Shown here: one piece after another, positions 32,848-43,852 of the stretch
Position numbering within the stretch: the stretch's first letter is position 1
Layout: every line of letters begins with the position of its first letter
Assembly (NCBI GenBank): GCA_008704415.1
Contig: VXIS01000047.1
Coordinates: forward strand, 124,001-188,000
Source of the DNA: Sphaerosporella brunnea
Lineage: Eukaryota > Ascomycota > Pezizomycetes > Pezizales > Pyronemataceae
Reading direction: 5' to 3'
DNA: 64,000 bases
Translations under genes and position numbers: made by a program
Notes under the pieces: generated by a model
What the model was told of the DNA's origin: nothing
Database searches by the model: none
What the model saw: only the letters and a program-made list of their open reading frames with translations

Positions 32848-34134
32848 TCACGCCACCGCGCCATCACCATCACCATCACCACTGTCCATTTCTTGATAGT
32901 CCCCCTGCGTCTCACCAGTCGGCGAAGCGTTGTCGGAAATATTATATTCTTTCAACAGAACGTCGGCAGTGATCGGTTCTTGCGGTGGTTCCAGACTGCA
33001 TTGGTCAAGCGCACGACTAGCGGCAAGTTGCTGAATGGCGTCTTCAAGTTTCCGACGATATTCGGCCAAGTCAAATGTAACCTGGAGGTCACATCTCTCC
33101 TGGGACGGAAGAAGGTCGGTAATATAGATGAGTGGGTTATCCACATGCAAATGCGGTAGCAATGACTAAATCAGAATGGTGTCAGCTTGCCGGGACGCGG
33201 GTTGACGGACTGATATATATCGCATAATCGGCAATGGGAAACTTACCATTCGAATGCCGTCCACATCCGGCTTGCCATCTCTCAGCCGCCAAAACTCAAC
33301 AAATGCGGACATGGGTCCCACCCAGTCATCAGCCCGTACGGTTTCAATGATTTCATCATAAACTTCCCAGTCGCTATCGCTGTCACATGGCAGCCCCTCC
33401 TCACGAACGCTGATGTCTCTCCCTGCAAACTCCGGTTTCGCCTTCAACAGTGTACGGGCCCGCCTGTTGCCAAAGCGCCAGATATACTCGTCGATTCGCC
33501 TCTGGCTCTCGGGTGTTGGTGCGCAGGAAGAGCGGTCTTCGTGAACTTTGATCAGCACGACCAGTTGCACGCCTGGCTCCATCAACAGCCATTGGAATGC
33601 GTCCGCCACGAGCTCCTCGTAAGACTCGGCAAATCCAACCTCGAAGACGACGCCTTGCGCTGGTTTCCCGCATGGTCTAGAATCCCGACAGCGGAAGCTT
33701 GCAACCGCATCAGGAAGGCGGCGCCATGCGGGCCACGGCGGTGATTGTCCAGGTGGGGCTTTGTAGCTGCAGTATGATTGCCAGTCGACTCGCCCCTTGA
33801 CCGCAAGGTCGACGGGCACGCCGGCATAGTGCCAGTCGCGTTGATCAATCGCGTCGAACAGTTGGGCCACGTATGTCAGGATAGACTCATGTATCGGGTA
33901 ATTACAGCCGCTGATGCGCAGGGTGCAGGTCGCAGGGTCGTAAGAATATGTAGGGAAGCAGCTGCGCGAGCATATCGCCAGTAGTCCTGTGGTAGGCCAC
34001 GACAGATACACGTCGTGTTCAACGTGCAGCACGAGGTCCACCTCATCCATGAACGGTGCCCGCAAGAAGGTGGCGATTCTATCGTGGATGCTGGTTGCTG
34101 AGCGCGAGTCGTGTTCGGTAGGTTGGTGCGACAT
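32848..34134 (-). CDS. PD-(D/E)XK-like protein, 401 aa (two exons)
   Basis: Exon 1 is 33247-34134 and exon 2 is 32848-33165. The 81-bp intron has consensus GTAAGT donor, GCTGAC branch site and ATTTAG acceptor, phase 0. Residues 140-200 resemble a restriction-endonuclease-like core: LPDAVASF (PD at 141-142), then VVFEVGFAESYEEL (E165) and a beta-like VQLVVLIKV. The canonical E-x-K lysine is absent (E-V-G). K196 in LIKV might stand in, or the protein may be inactive. The C-terminal exon has a helical segment with LAEYRRKLEDAIQQLA and ends in a GD repeat from a small CACCAT-type microsatellite. I recall similar EVG-SES-type proteins as uncharacterised fungal families; their role is unknown. The start is the only ATG near the open end. 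It is probably related in fold to the gene at 52.2 kb. Confidence 0.68.
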
Positions 34135-34265
34135 GATTACGTCGAGGAAGGGAAGTCGAATAGCTGTGTTGAAAGTAGACGTGTAGGAGTTGAGGCTTAG
34201 CCGAAGTGGAAGGATAGTTGTCTAAAAGTAATTGTTTTACTACATACCGGCTGATGTAGCTGCGT

Positions 34266-34283
34266 CTTATATACATCTTATAG
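34266..34283 (-). promoter_or_regulatory. TATA-like region of the 401-aa gene
   Basis: On the minus strand CTATAAGATGTATATAAG lies 132-149 bp upstream of the ATG at 34134, a usual fungal distance. A telobox-like CTAGGGTTT (complement at 34311-34319) is just beyond it. Confidence 0.4.
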
Positions 34284-34319
34284 CTTCACTGGGTATCACT
34301 CGGTGATGCCCAAACCCTA

Positions 34320-36904
34320 GTCACACCATCTCACCCGTCCTATCCTCGTCACTCGTCCTGCCTAGGAAGCCGGTTTCCAACAAGCTGATATTGGTTCTGT
34401 CAGAGTGCGGGAGGATCAGGGAGTAGCGAGGCACGTCAGTTATACTCACGGGACAATTTTAGGACGGTGTATAGCGGCTCAACCCTACGTTCATAGACCC
34501 GCTTGGGGACTGAACCCTCCAGCAGTTTTCCCGATACCCAGCCAAACTGGCTGTCTGCGGTGGACAGCTCAGCAACTCACGCTGGTTCGTTGACATGCGG
34601 CCTGGCCGGCTGGCTGTGGGCTGCAACAGCGATCATTGCGGTGTTCCTCACTGAGGCGACCAGGAATTCTTGCTTGATTGGATAATTGTCTGCACATTCA
34701 CATTCCACCCACAAAGACAAAGCCAGTGAAGCCCGAATGCGAGGTTTCGAAGCCGGAATCCTGATTAACGCAGCCTTTTTCGCACCCAGGCCATGTGGGC
34801 CGCCTACTGGGAACACTGCCCTCATGCGTCCGACTCATTCCGCGACTGTTTTACGCTGTACGGACCAGAAGAGGAACACTAAGCTACTACATTACCCGGT
34901 ATCGGCGCGAAACAGCGCTGAAGTATCGATGATCGCCATCGCTAGGCTTGATTCGAACGCGACTGACCAGTCCAACTCCCAGCTGCGACATTTCCAGACC
35001 TTCGGCTTTTCCCAATTGCCGGATAGAACGTGTTCAGGGCCGATCTGGAGTTTGTATGCTCCCAGATGGAGACACTTCGAGTGCGGCGAGTTCAGTGCCG
35101 CCTCACGCAGTGTGACCCCGGACCCCAATCCCGTTGGTTCAACAGCGCCATCCAGGGAATGTGCTACTGCCCGACGAAAGGAAAACACCTGATGCCGCAC
35201 GTGTATCCGCGCATTTCCGATGTGAAAGAATGCGCTCCACACTGGGATCTCAGGAGCCTGGAGCGCTCATCGCAACCATCGCAAACGCGGACAGGATAAC
35301 CCTCGATGGTTCCAATGCCACCCTGTGGGGCCACAGACGGATATGTGCTTCTAATAGAGTGGCCATTTTAAACAACAGCGTGTAATATGATCAGCGGTCT
35401 TTTCGGGCAGCGCATATGTCGGCACGCAATCCATGCCACGGCCTCCACTGCAAAAGAAAAGCTGTCTCTCCACGTCCCGCCTACTCATTCCCGGGTGCCT
35501 CGGAAAACTAGTCCTGTGGGTATGTTGTGACGGCACCTCACCCGGCGGCGCCTAGGTGCCTGGAGGCCATGTGCGCGATGTGGCAGCGCGGCAGGGTGCT
35601 GAGGGAATGAGCGGACAGGGCAGCCGGGTGCCGAGGGCTCTACATACCAAAGCGCAGTGATACCGAGCGCAGTGGGCAACCCCGTATATTCCGTAGATGT
35701 TGGAAAACTGGCTCTCTAGGCAGTTGATGCACGGACAAGGACGAGTGATACGCTGTGATGGAGAACCGAGTGATATCTCGTGAGGCTTGGAAAGGGTATA
35801 TATTTGGGTAGATTAGCCTCCTAAAGCGTAATCATACAATTTACCTTCACCCCTCACCATCATCTCTTGAAGCTTAATCTCCACATAGAGACCACTTTCA
35901 ACAGTAGACGCCACTGCGGATTGCCGCACACCACTTTCGGCGGCCCAGCAACCTTATCGGCAATTTATTCAGGCCAAAATAGGTAACGGTGCTGGTCGGT
36001 GGGGAGGATCCGTGTTGTGCGGTGTGATTCCGATTGTCAGTGAGTACGTGGCCCAGCGCCCTGCATCGTCCACGTTGGCATCGCCAACTGTGCCTAGTCG
36101 CTCCGACCATGACCATCTGCAGACCGACCGATGGATTGCCTGCGGCAATCTGTACCTACGTACCTGGAAAGCATGAATCCTGGTCCTGCGACCAAGTCTG
36201 CCGTTCAACTGCCACATGCTCATACTGGCACGTACCACCCAGGGCACAGTCGAATAGTCAGGATACTACACCATCGTGGCGTGTGTATTTGCAGTGCTAT
36301 CAGCAGAACACAGTCATCACGCTCCTCGATCGCAGGTTCGCCATGCGGCCGTTGATCGCCCCCTTCTGCTGCCGTCGGGGTTAGGGGCGACCCGGCGCGG
36401 CTGCCCCAGGTCCACACCATCCGATTCAAGAACGCCACGTGGCGGGTGTCGGGGGGCTTTCGATCACCAGCCTGGCCAATTTTGGCAGGACCCACATTCA
36501 CTTGGCATGCCGTCGTCCAGCCGCAGTGCCTACGGCCGTCTGGACGCCGCGGCGCCTGCAATATCGGCGTTTTGGAAGCTATTGTCGCTCAACGTCATGC
36601 GCATCAAGCCTGTCACCGTGTGTTTTGCGGTGTCCGTGCATTGGCAGAGTCGACATCCAGTCGCACAGTTGACAAAGGAAAGCATAGTCTAACCAATACA
36701 ACGTGCGAAACGGTCCCTTTCGCACTTAGGGTGTACCAGGCCACCGATTTCCATTCTAAAACGCACCCCGCGCATCCCTTGAGACCACCACGCCAAACGT
36801 TTTCACCGTTCGTTGAAATCGAGCGCGCGCTTGTCTGTGGCACGACACGATAGCAAAAAGCCCGTTTTAAACGGACTGTGTATTTTGACGGCGCAAAAAG
36901 GAAG
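34320..36904. other. 2.6 kb without a supportable gene
   Basis: A minus-strand frame at 34892-35242 and a plus-strand frame at 34686-35192 overlap and neither is recognisable. GCCAGC/GCTGGC-rich sequence around 34535-34640 and GGGTGCC motifs at 35.49 and 35.62 kb hint at small decayed elements, but no ends could be paired. Confidence 0.35.
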
Positions 36905-37375
36905 CTAAACACGGCTATTCCTGCGAACCCGACTCATTATCCTCCTGGGTGTTTGGTTAGTATGGTTTTCCGGTTTGCAGTCAAACTCACAAGGAAAACT
37001 CTTTGGGTTCTGGTGACTCGCACATGGCGACAGCTGAGCTGTTTTATGGTTAACCAAGAGCGGCGATGGTGCCGGAGTGGTGCGATGATCCAGCGGCGCA
37101 CCCCCCGGACTCACGAAGGCAAGAATTAGACTCGTCCTGGTCTGCGTCAGCAGGGCGAGGTCGGTGCTGTGTCCGTAACCCATTTTCGATGTTGCTTTAC
37201 GCATCTTGGACGTGATGTCGATCTTCCTCGTCGAGGGGCTCGCGGTGGTTTTCGTGGCTTCTTGACTCGGCGTCGCGTCCTTGGCAATTCTTTCTTCCAG
37301 GAACTTGTGAAGGGATTTATTCGCTACTTGAGTCGCCTTTCCTATCTCTGAGCGGTTCGAATGGCATTTGTTCAT
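36905..37375 (-). CDS. hypothetical Lys/Thr-rich protein, 156 aa
   Basis: ATG-initiated frame. Its first 85 residues are charged and Lys/Thr-rich (HKFLEERIAKDATPSQEATK, then SKMRKATSKMGYG), while the last 70 are Pro/Ser-rich and doubtful. A further minus-strand frame upstream (37561-37794) reads NQPTLLAVKMMENNTWNRR and could belong to the same transcription unit. No family recognised. Confidence 0.3.
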   Translation of the reverse strand: MNKCHSNRSEIGKATQVANKSLHKFLEERIAKDATPSQEATKTTASPSTRKIDITSKMRKATSKMGYGHSTDLALLTQTRTSLILAFVSPGGAPLDHRTTPAPSPLLVNHKTAQLSPCASHQNPKSFPCEFDCKPENHTNQTPRRIMSRVRRNSRV

Positions 37376-38244
37376 GAGTTGGGTGATGGTTCCTCCGCCA
37401 TGGTTGCGCTAGTTAGAGCACAATACATGCCGGACGTTAAGTGTGATGCGTAGGCACGCAGCTCTTGAAGATCGTTCGTAGCCGTAACCTTGTTCTTGAG
37501 ATTTAGCAATCCTATAGTCCCAGTCGGGAACGGGCATCCAAGTCGGGTCGTGGACTCCGCTCATGAGATCCTCTGTTTGAAGGATTGTTCAAAAGGGCTG
37601 ACGATAGCCTGTATATGTGGTAGACGATGCCTTAACCCGATGAGCAGCATGATCTCACCCAGGGTTCGCTTAGAAAACCGCCGGTTCCACGTGTTGTTCT
37701 CCATCATCTTCACGGCCAGCAGCGTAGGCTGGTTGATATCGGTCTTGCCGGTTCTCGACCGTCCTTGGGGAGATGACTCCGGTCCTCCCAGCAATTACTA
37801 AGCCGTGCCATCAGGTGCACGCAGCCTCATGCAGGCTTTACCAATAAGACATGCACTGCTTGGGGGCAAGATATTGTCTCCAGGAGCATGAATGGGCAAT
37901 CATGCCTCCCCCGGATGCCGAAGATGTGATGAAATTTTAGATTGCGGTGCATGGTCAACAGAAGCGGCCCCATTTGTTTGTCCTCTGGTCGATATGGAAT
38001 GCGGTGTGTAAGGCGGCGACGCTCATTGCGACAGTCACGAGCAGTATCCATAATGCGTGGATTGCTGAGGATGCAATGGCTTTGGATCGCGGCCGCAACA
38101 CCAAACGGCAGTTCGATCAAAACGGCGTATTTCTCAACTGACATACACCAGGGACGAACGCAAACTATATCCTCTGCTCTGTTGCACCCGCGTGTTTGCA
38201 ATACGGCTCGCTCATCGAACATATATATCGGTAGCAATCCACAG

Positions 38245-38589
38245 CAGTGTTCCTAATAGCCGGCCCAAAAAGCCCGGCTGTGCGGGCGGGCTGCCACAAG
38301 GCAGCAGCCCGGGTGTCTCAAAATCATGACGGGCTGGATGGCGGGCTGTCGGGCTGCCATTCACTTTCGACTGAGGTGAACCTGTCATGCAACCATCAGT
38401 TTGACCTAGTTACGTCGTAAACTGAAGAAACGGAAGACTGTTTCTGCGTAGCTGTTGCTCCATGCCTCATAGCGCATGATCCATGCACCCGCTGGAAGCC
38501 CGCCAGCCAGCCCGACGTGGGCTGCAGCCCAAACAGCCCGCCCGTTTTTTCTATCAGCCCGACGGGTGGGCTGGCTATTAGGAACACTG
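38245..38589. mobile_element. intact MITE (hAT-like), 345 bp
   Basis: The element begins CAGTGTTCCTAATAGCC and ends with its exact reverse complement, a 17-bp perfect terminal inverted repeat. It is flanked by the 8-bp direct duplication ATCCACAG at 38237-38244 and 38590-38597. An 8-bp duplication and CA...TG ends fit the hAT superfamily. Both sides inside the termini are dense in AGCCCGCC/GGCGGGCT-type motifs, giving a strong fold-back. No coding capacity, so it depends on a transposase elsewhere. The perfect ends and duplication show a recent insertion. Confidence 0.9.
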
Positions 38590-40547
38590 ATCCACAGTGG
38601 CGGCACCAGCGCAGTCACTCCTGGGTCCCAGGATCCCCTCCACGGCAGCCGTCTGGAGTGATTATACGGACTATAACTATTTCCAACAACCGCGACTAGC
38701 AGGATGATGGTGACCCAGCTGACGGCTGTGGCTTCCAATTTCACCACCGACATGCAGAAATGCGGTGTTTGATCGGTTGTACAGTTACGACATGACGTCG
38801 GCAGTAGTAAGCAAGGACCCGGCAGGCGCGTTTGAAACACCTATTGATTGCCCTTTCTCGATGGAGCGAGTGATATCCAATGCTCACCCGACGGTGGAGA
38901 ACAAAACCCCGGTAAGGCCCACCCCCGCTTTCCGGCCCACATTCAATAACCCGCGCGGTTTCTGACCGGATCTAACACGAAGGGGTTTCAGCTCCAGTCG
39001 CTGCGAGTTAGAGTTAGGAGTATTGTTTGTGTTCTGACGGAACTCTGAAAACTGCACACCGTGACGACACCGTGAAACGAAAGATGTAAGCTATGTCCAT
39101 CATCCATAGAGAGTAGCTGGCAGTGCTGGGAATCCGAGCATTGGTTCGGCAAGATGTCAAGGCCTGTCAGTTCCGTCAAACCCCGTCTCGTGGGTGTATT
39201 CACCGACCAAGTCCAGTGAGCCACTGTCCTCACAACTTAAGCTTGAATCAATCATCTCTGTAACATTTCCCATCTCGTTCGCAAACCTAAACTACGATTC
39301 TGTCTGGGGACTTTTGGGTGGCGGAACAACGAAACCCAGGAAAAGTTTATTCTAGTTCCGGACACGTGGATTCAAACAGCACGCGCCGCTCATGTCTTCT
39401 CCCACGGCGACCACATTCGAGACGTATCATCGAAATTTCTCGCTGGAACTTAGAAACCTGCTGGGCACTGTGGGCGATCAAACTCAAGGCACAAGCCCAG
39501 AAGACATGTAAGCCAGAGGGGTTTTCCCAAATTACAGGGCGACGGGCTGGCGGAGCAATTCGGATTGAAACCATACCCTGTCTGACAATTTGGATCCCCT
39601 TTGGACCAGGCTGTCAAGTCCATTTCTGTTCCTGAGCTCGACGTGCTTTCGTTGCGCGGATTCCGCTTTGGGCGGTTTGTTGGGAGTTTGGCGGTGACTC
39701 CGATCGTGGGAGTGAGTCGATGTATTAATATAGGGATTCCGTTTCGGCGATATCTTCATCCCCCATTGATTGTCGTCAAGACCCCCACCAGCGGAGCCCG
39801 CCAAACTGCTGATACCACGCCGCCTGCATTACATCTTCGCAGCAGTCATCAACCTATCTATATGGGCCCTGAAATCCCATCTCCTTTGTTCGCAGTGCGG
39901 AACGTAGGCAATGGAAAAGCGTAGAGAACGGTTGTATAACGGTCACGAAGACGTGGACGTGGACATACGTTTGTTCGATATTCTAAGCCGCCCAAGCGCA
40001 GATGGACTGAACGTGGTAGAAGTAAATCAGTGAGATCAGAAATAGATAAGATCACTGATATTAACTATCTTCCGCTGCTTATATCAGTTGCCCATGGCCA
40101 TGTATAGAAAGCGTACATCTCCTAGAGCGAGATCTACGCGTACCACATTTTCGATCATTGAAGCATGACCTTCTCCCGCTTGGTCCCTTCCTCCTTTGAA
40201 CTACTCACCTTGCCCTGCTCCCCATCTTGCAAACACCACGAATCGTTTACGGACGAACCCAAAGTAAGCGCGCCTGCATCCCACCTGTAGAATAGACTCA
40301 ACGGATTGCGCATCAATTGCGACGTCGTGGAATACAACCCGCTTTGGCTTATCATGTGTTCGCGCGTGTTTCGTGGCTAACATGACCATAACCACCAACG
40401 AGTGGTTTAAGAAGCTCTTCCGTCTTGGGTACGATCCACGTCATCTTCTTTGATATAGCCACTGTCGCTGATGCAAACTGATGCTGTAGTGAGAAGCCGG
40501 GTGTTGAGACTGCGGAGATTGGGCTCCCAGCTCTGCACTCATATTGG
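38590..40547. other. no supportable gene
   Basis: Frames at 39318-39635 (plus), 39347-39574 (minus) and 39532-39924 (both strands) overlap and none is recognisable. No repeat or element found by eye. Confidence 0.35.
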
Positions 40548-41038
40548 ATGGAGAGAGAGAAGTTCCCATTGACGCGAGACATGTTCCTGTTCAAGCAGGG
40601 CGTTGCTGGTGCCTCTGGTTCCACCTCTCATACCGTCGCTGCCCCCGCGGACGTCACGCCCGCCGCTCTGTCCGCCGATGTCTCCGCCGCGGAGGGCACT
40701 GCTGCCGTTGCCACTGACTCCGCCCATGCTGGGCGCACCGTTTTTTCCACCGCCTCTGCCGCCTTGTATCGCCCCGGATGAGTCGTCCCGTTACCTGGCC
40801 CGGGCTATGGCTCCGATCGGCCGACGGCATCTCCTGGCAGCCTGGTGTGCGCTGTTCACGCTGTGGCTTGTTCCACGACCCAGGCTCGTGGCGCCTTCAA
40901 TAGTGGTACCAAGGTTGCTGCCAACAGGTCGCCGCGCCCGCGTCGTGTTGCGGCTGTGCGTGGGGCCCCGCGAAGGTAAGTGCGTCTCTATTTTTTATTT
41001 TTTTCAATTTGTACCTCAATTTTCAATTACAAAAACAG
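40548..41038 (+). CDS. possible gene fragment, Ala/Pro/Gly-rich, strand uncertain
   Basis: GC-rich sequence at 40540-40780 is open on both strands. The plus frame is Ala/Val-rich; the minus frame is Gly-rich with RGG-like groups (GGRGGGKNG, RGGDIGGQSGG). A good intron follows on the plus strand at 40976-41038 (63 bp, GTAAGT donor, T-rich interior, AAACAG acceptor), favouring that strand, but the frame before it is closed at 40781. It is either decayed or missing an intron. No function can be given. Confidence 0.25.
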
Positions 41039-41877
41039 TTGTTTTCCGGAATACTTCTCGTTCTTAGACAGTTAGTCAATGCGTGCGTGTCGTTGTGATA
41101 ATCAAAGCACGCACATACATGACGAGAACGCTACACACAAGGGTAGATACAAAGTGGAACTAGGAACGCAGGTACAGAACATATATTTCAATTGGAAAGG
41201 TGTGTCTGATAACACCGAGCAATATCAGTGATACTTGCAGCTTGACGCAGTCAACGGATGGTAGTACCATTCACGTTGGTTGCTGAGTAGAGGTGCAAGT
41301 CTCGTTGTTCGTTTGTATTTCTCCATTGTTGGCGTTGTCAACTTTCGCGACGGACGTGACACACCTGGACTAGACGAATAGGTTCCCTGTGCCCATGCGT
41401 AAGCATCTGCGCCCACTCCGAGCAGGACACGAGTGAAGCCCGATGAACCTCGGCTCTTTAACCCTAACTGTAAGACGATCGAGGCCCCGGAGTTATAACC
41501 CGCAGCGGCCTGGGTGGTGTATGACACGGCCAAGGTTGCGTTTGCTTTATGCAGTATCGGGACTGGAAAGTGTAGCAACCATGAACCCATCGAGGCAGGC
41601 AGATAAATTGACGATCGCGGCTCCGGCCATGCAAATACAGTGACCTGCGTCTGCTGTCAATGCAACGGTATGAAGAATGGACGAGACTCGTTCGATGGTT
41701 GCTCACTGTATCATACGGTGCGTGATGGTGCACTGGAAAAACCGACTCGCCACCCGCACGAATTGCTAAAGCTCGCCGAGCAGCCACCGCCGTTTCCTGA
41801 ATTGCTGCCGCCACCTGTCCGGATCGTGGAAAGCATTTCCACCTTCGCGCGTGGTGGCCGCAAAACCGACCTGCGCT

Positions 41878-41969
41878 TAGTGGTGGACACGAGCCGGCTT
41901 GAGACGCGCCCGTGCGTAGGCCGGAAGTCAGCTGTTCCAATTCCCAGGCTCGGCTCGCAGGCTCCAGCC
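41878..41969. mobile_element. hAT terminal fragment
   Basis: TAGTGGTGGACACGAGCCGG at 41878 matches the termini of the hAT copies at 20.6 and 55.5 kb with few changes, and is followed within 100 bp by CCCAGGCTCGGCTCGC of the same subterminal type. No transposase sequence follows. It is a solo end or a very short deleted copy. Confidence 0.45.
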
Positions 41970-43153
41970 GTCCCGGTGTTTTTCGCAAAAATCAGGGCAC
42001 AGGGTAATTTGACCCCAGGACTGCATTCCAGAATGCTGGACTGCCTATACAAGATTGGTATCCCTACAGCTCTGGCCCCGTATCCGCCTCGCCTGCGTAA
42101 TCAGAGTGTTCAACGGCATCCACGCTCTGCGTGCCTGCAACCTTCTCGCGGAACATGTTCCTGCGGATATAGCGAAAGCCGATGTCAAGTGAACTCCGCG
42201 GCCCGGTGATGCTGGGCTCACAGCTGGTGTCTGAGTGCAGCACTCAACGTGTGTTCTTTGAGCAGTAAGCAACACCCCACCGTCTCTCCGTCGGCAGGAC
42301 CCGCAGTAGCCGAGTCTGTGATCGATGCCACCCCCACTGTGGCGACATGACCCATTTGTTGTCCTGCGGCGTGCTGGCCTGATGAGACGGGCGGTGAAAG
42401 TTCGACGGCGGCGGTGGTGGTGGCGTGGGTTGAGCTGGGTGGGACATCTAACAGCAGGTACGTGCACGGAACGAACGCAATTCTATGTAAAAGCCGAGAC
42501 CCAGCTCGAGCAAGACCTACCGTCGTTCAGGACGGCGTGTGCTCAAATTTGGCGGGATCGATACTGCGCGGCCTCGCGGCTCGTGTGAATCACTATCTGT
42601 GGGTATGTTGCGCACGCTGGCATCGATCTGTCAGAGAAGAATGTACTTGGGTGGACGAACCCAGGAAGGGCTAACATGGGTTGATGATCGCTCGCCACCT
42701 AGGGAGATGTTCACAAGAGGTGCAAACCCCGGTTGTTAGCAGCATTACCAATCTCCACGAACCGACAGCGGCTTTGCTTCGCCTCAGATACATGTGTCTT
42801 AGTAGTTACCGAATAAGTTAGCTAGCAGGCGAGATTGAAAATCCTGTATGATCCGCCGTGGGGGCTATACAGCAAGTGTTGAATTATTGACTACAACAAA
42901 CACAATATTTACAATAGTGGAAAAAGCAAGGAAAAAACAAGGGCAAAGTGCAACGATGAAAGCAATTCGCTAGCATGGGCAAAGAGGCCAGCTTTTCTCC
43001 CATCTGAGGCACGGCATTATAAAACTCCTGAGGGCGAAACACGATCAACAGGGACCAAAAGGTCAGGCGAGCGTAAAGAAACACCATGCCTGGCGGTATA
43101 TGTCACAGAATCCGCCGTAAAAATTGAGAAAATATAATCCACATCGACGGCTC
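41970..43153. other. no supportable gene
   Basis: The sequence starts with a GGACTGCATTCCAGAATGC string related to those at 10.75 and 27.08 kb. A GGCGGTGG-rich stretch at 42.40-42.43 kb is low complexity. Nothing else is identifiable. Confidence 0.35.
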
Positions 43154-43852
43154 ATGTGTTCTTGGCAAAAGAACTGCGCGGTGGCACAGGCACGTTTGTC
43201 TACGCCTAGCGAATCAGGTGGCATTGCAGGACTGTGCTCAAAACAAATTACCGAATTGAAGACAGGAAGGACGCTCAAAACATGGGAACAAACAAACCAG
43301 GACATAGCTCCATCACTCCTTCATTGCCTGTGCATGCCGGCCAGACTTTCCCCAATAAACGCTGAGAACATTGAACCCGACGATGTCGACTGGAATTGCG
43401 AGCATTCCCAAAACAGCATCGTAGAGTCCGATGGACTCAGGAGTGCGCCGTGGCACCAGAGTAGCGAGGATCAGTCTCCCACCACAACGACGCACAAATC
43501 TTTTTTAACGCTGTGGTGGACAAGATTGACGGGGATGATATACCCAAAGCCCGGCATTACGTCGCCAGAGCTTGATCAGGGATCCCGGATCGGCTTCCTC
43601 AAGCAAATGCAGCCTTTCGGGAGAATGGCTTTTATGGTGGCCACCAACGGCGGTGCAAACGCAGTTGGAAGTCCCAGCGGGTCGACGGTGGTAAGCGCCT
43701 CGGTAACCCTTATGCTGACGGCACCTGCAATCTCGAAGGCAACGGGTTGGTTCGCCATTGAGCTTAGATGTGAAAGACAGGTAGGGAAACTGATGTTTCT
43801 GGATCCATGTCTCGTATGGCGTAGGTGCTATTCGCAGCGCTGGAGGGTGTAA
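43154..43852 (+). CDS. hypothetical protein, 232 aa
   Basis: The longest unexplained single frame in the right half. It starts at the ATG at 43154 and stays open for 232 codons. Composition is mixed, with a Ser/Thr-rich middle (SPTTTTHKSF) and a hydrophobic later part (NGGANAVGSPSGSTVVSASV). The complementary strand is also open in two pieces (43313-43495, 43576-43758), the second reading quite protein-like, so strand is uncertain. No domain recognised. Length alone is the main argument for it. Confidence 0.33.
   Translation: MCSWQKNCAVAQARLSTPSESGGIAGLCSKQITELKTGRTLKTWEQTNQDIAPSLLHCLCMPARLSPINAENIEPDDVDWNCEHSQNSIVESDGLRSAPWHQSSEDQSPTTTTHKSFLTLWWTRLTGMIYPKPGITSPELDQGSRIGFLKQMQPFGRMAFMVATNGGANAVGSPSGSTVVSASVTLMLTAPAISKATGWFAIELRCERQVGKLMFLDPCLVWRRCYSQRWRV

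Noticed and set aside
34686..35192. 168-codon plus frame
   Set aside because: Begins with TTG, overlaps an equally open minus frame and shows no ordered protein pattern.
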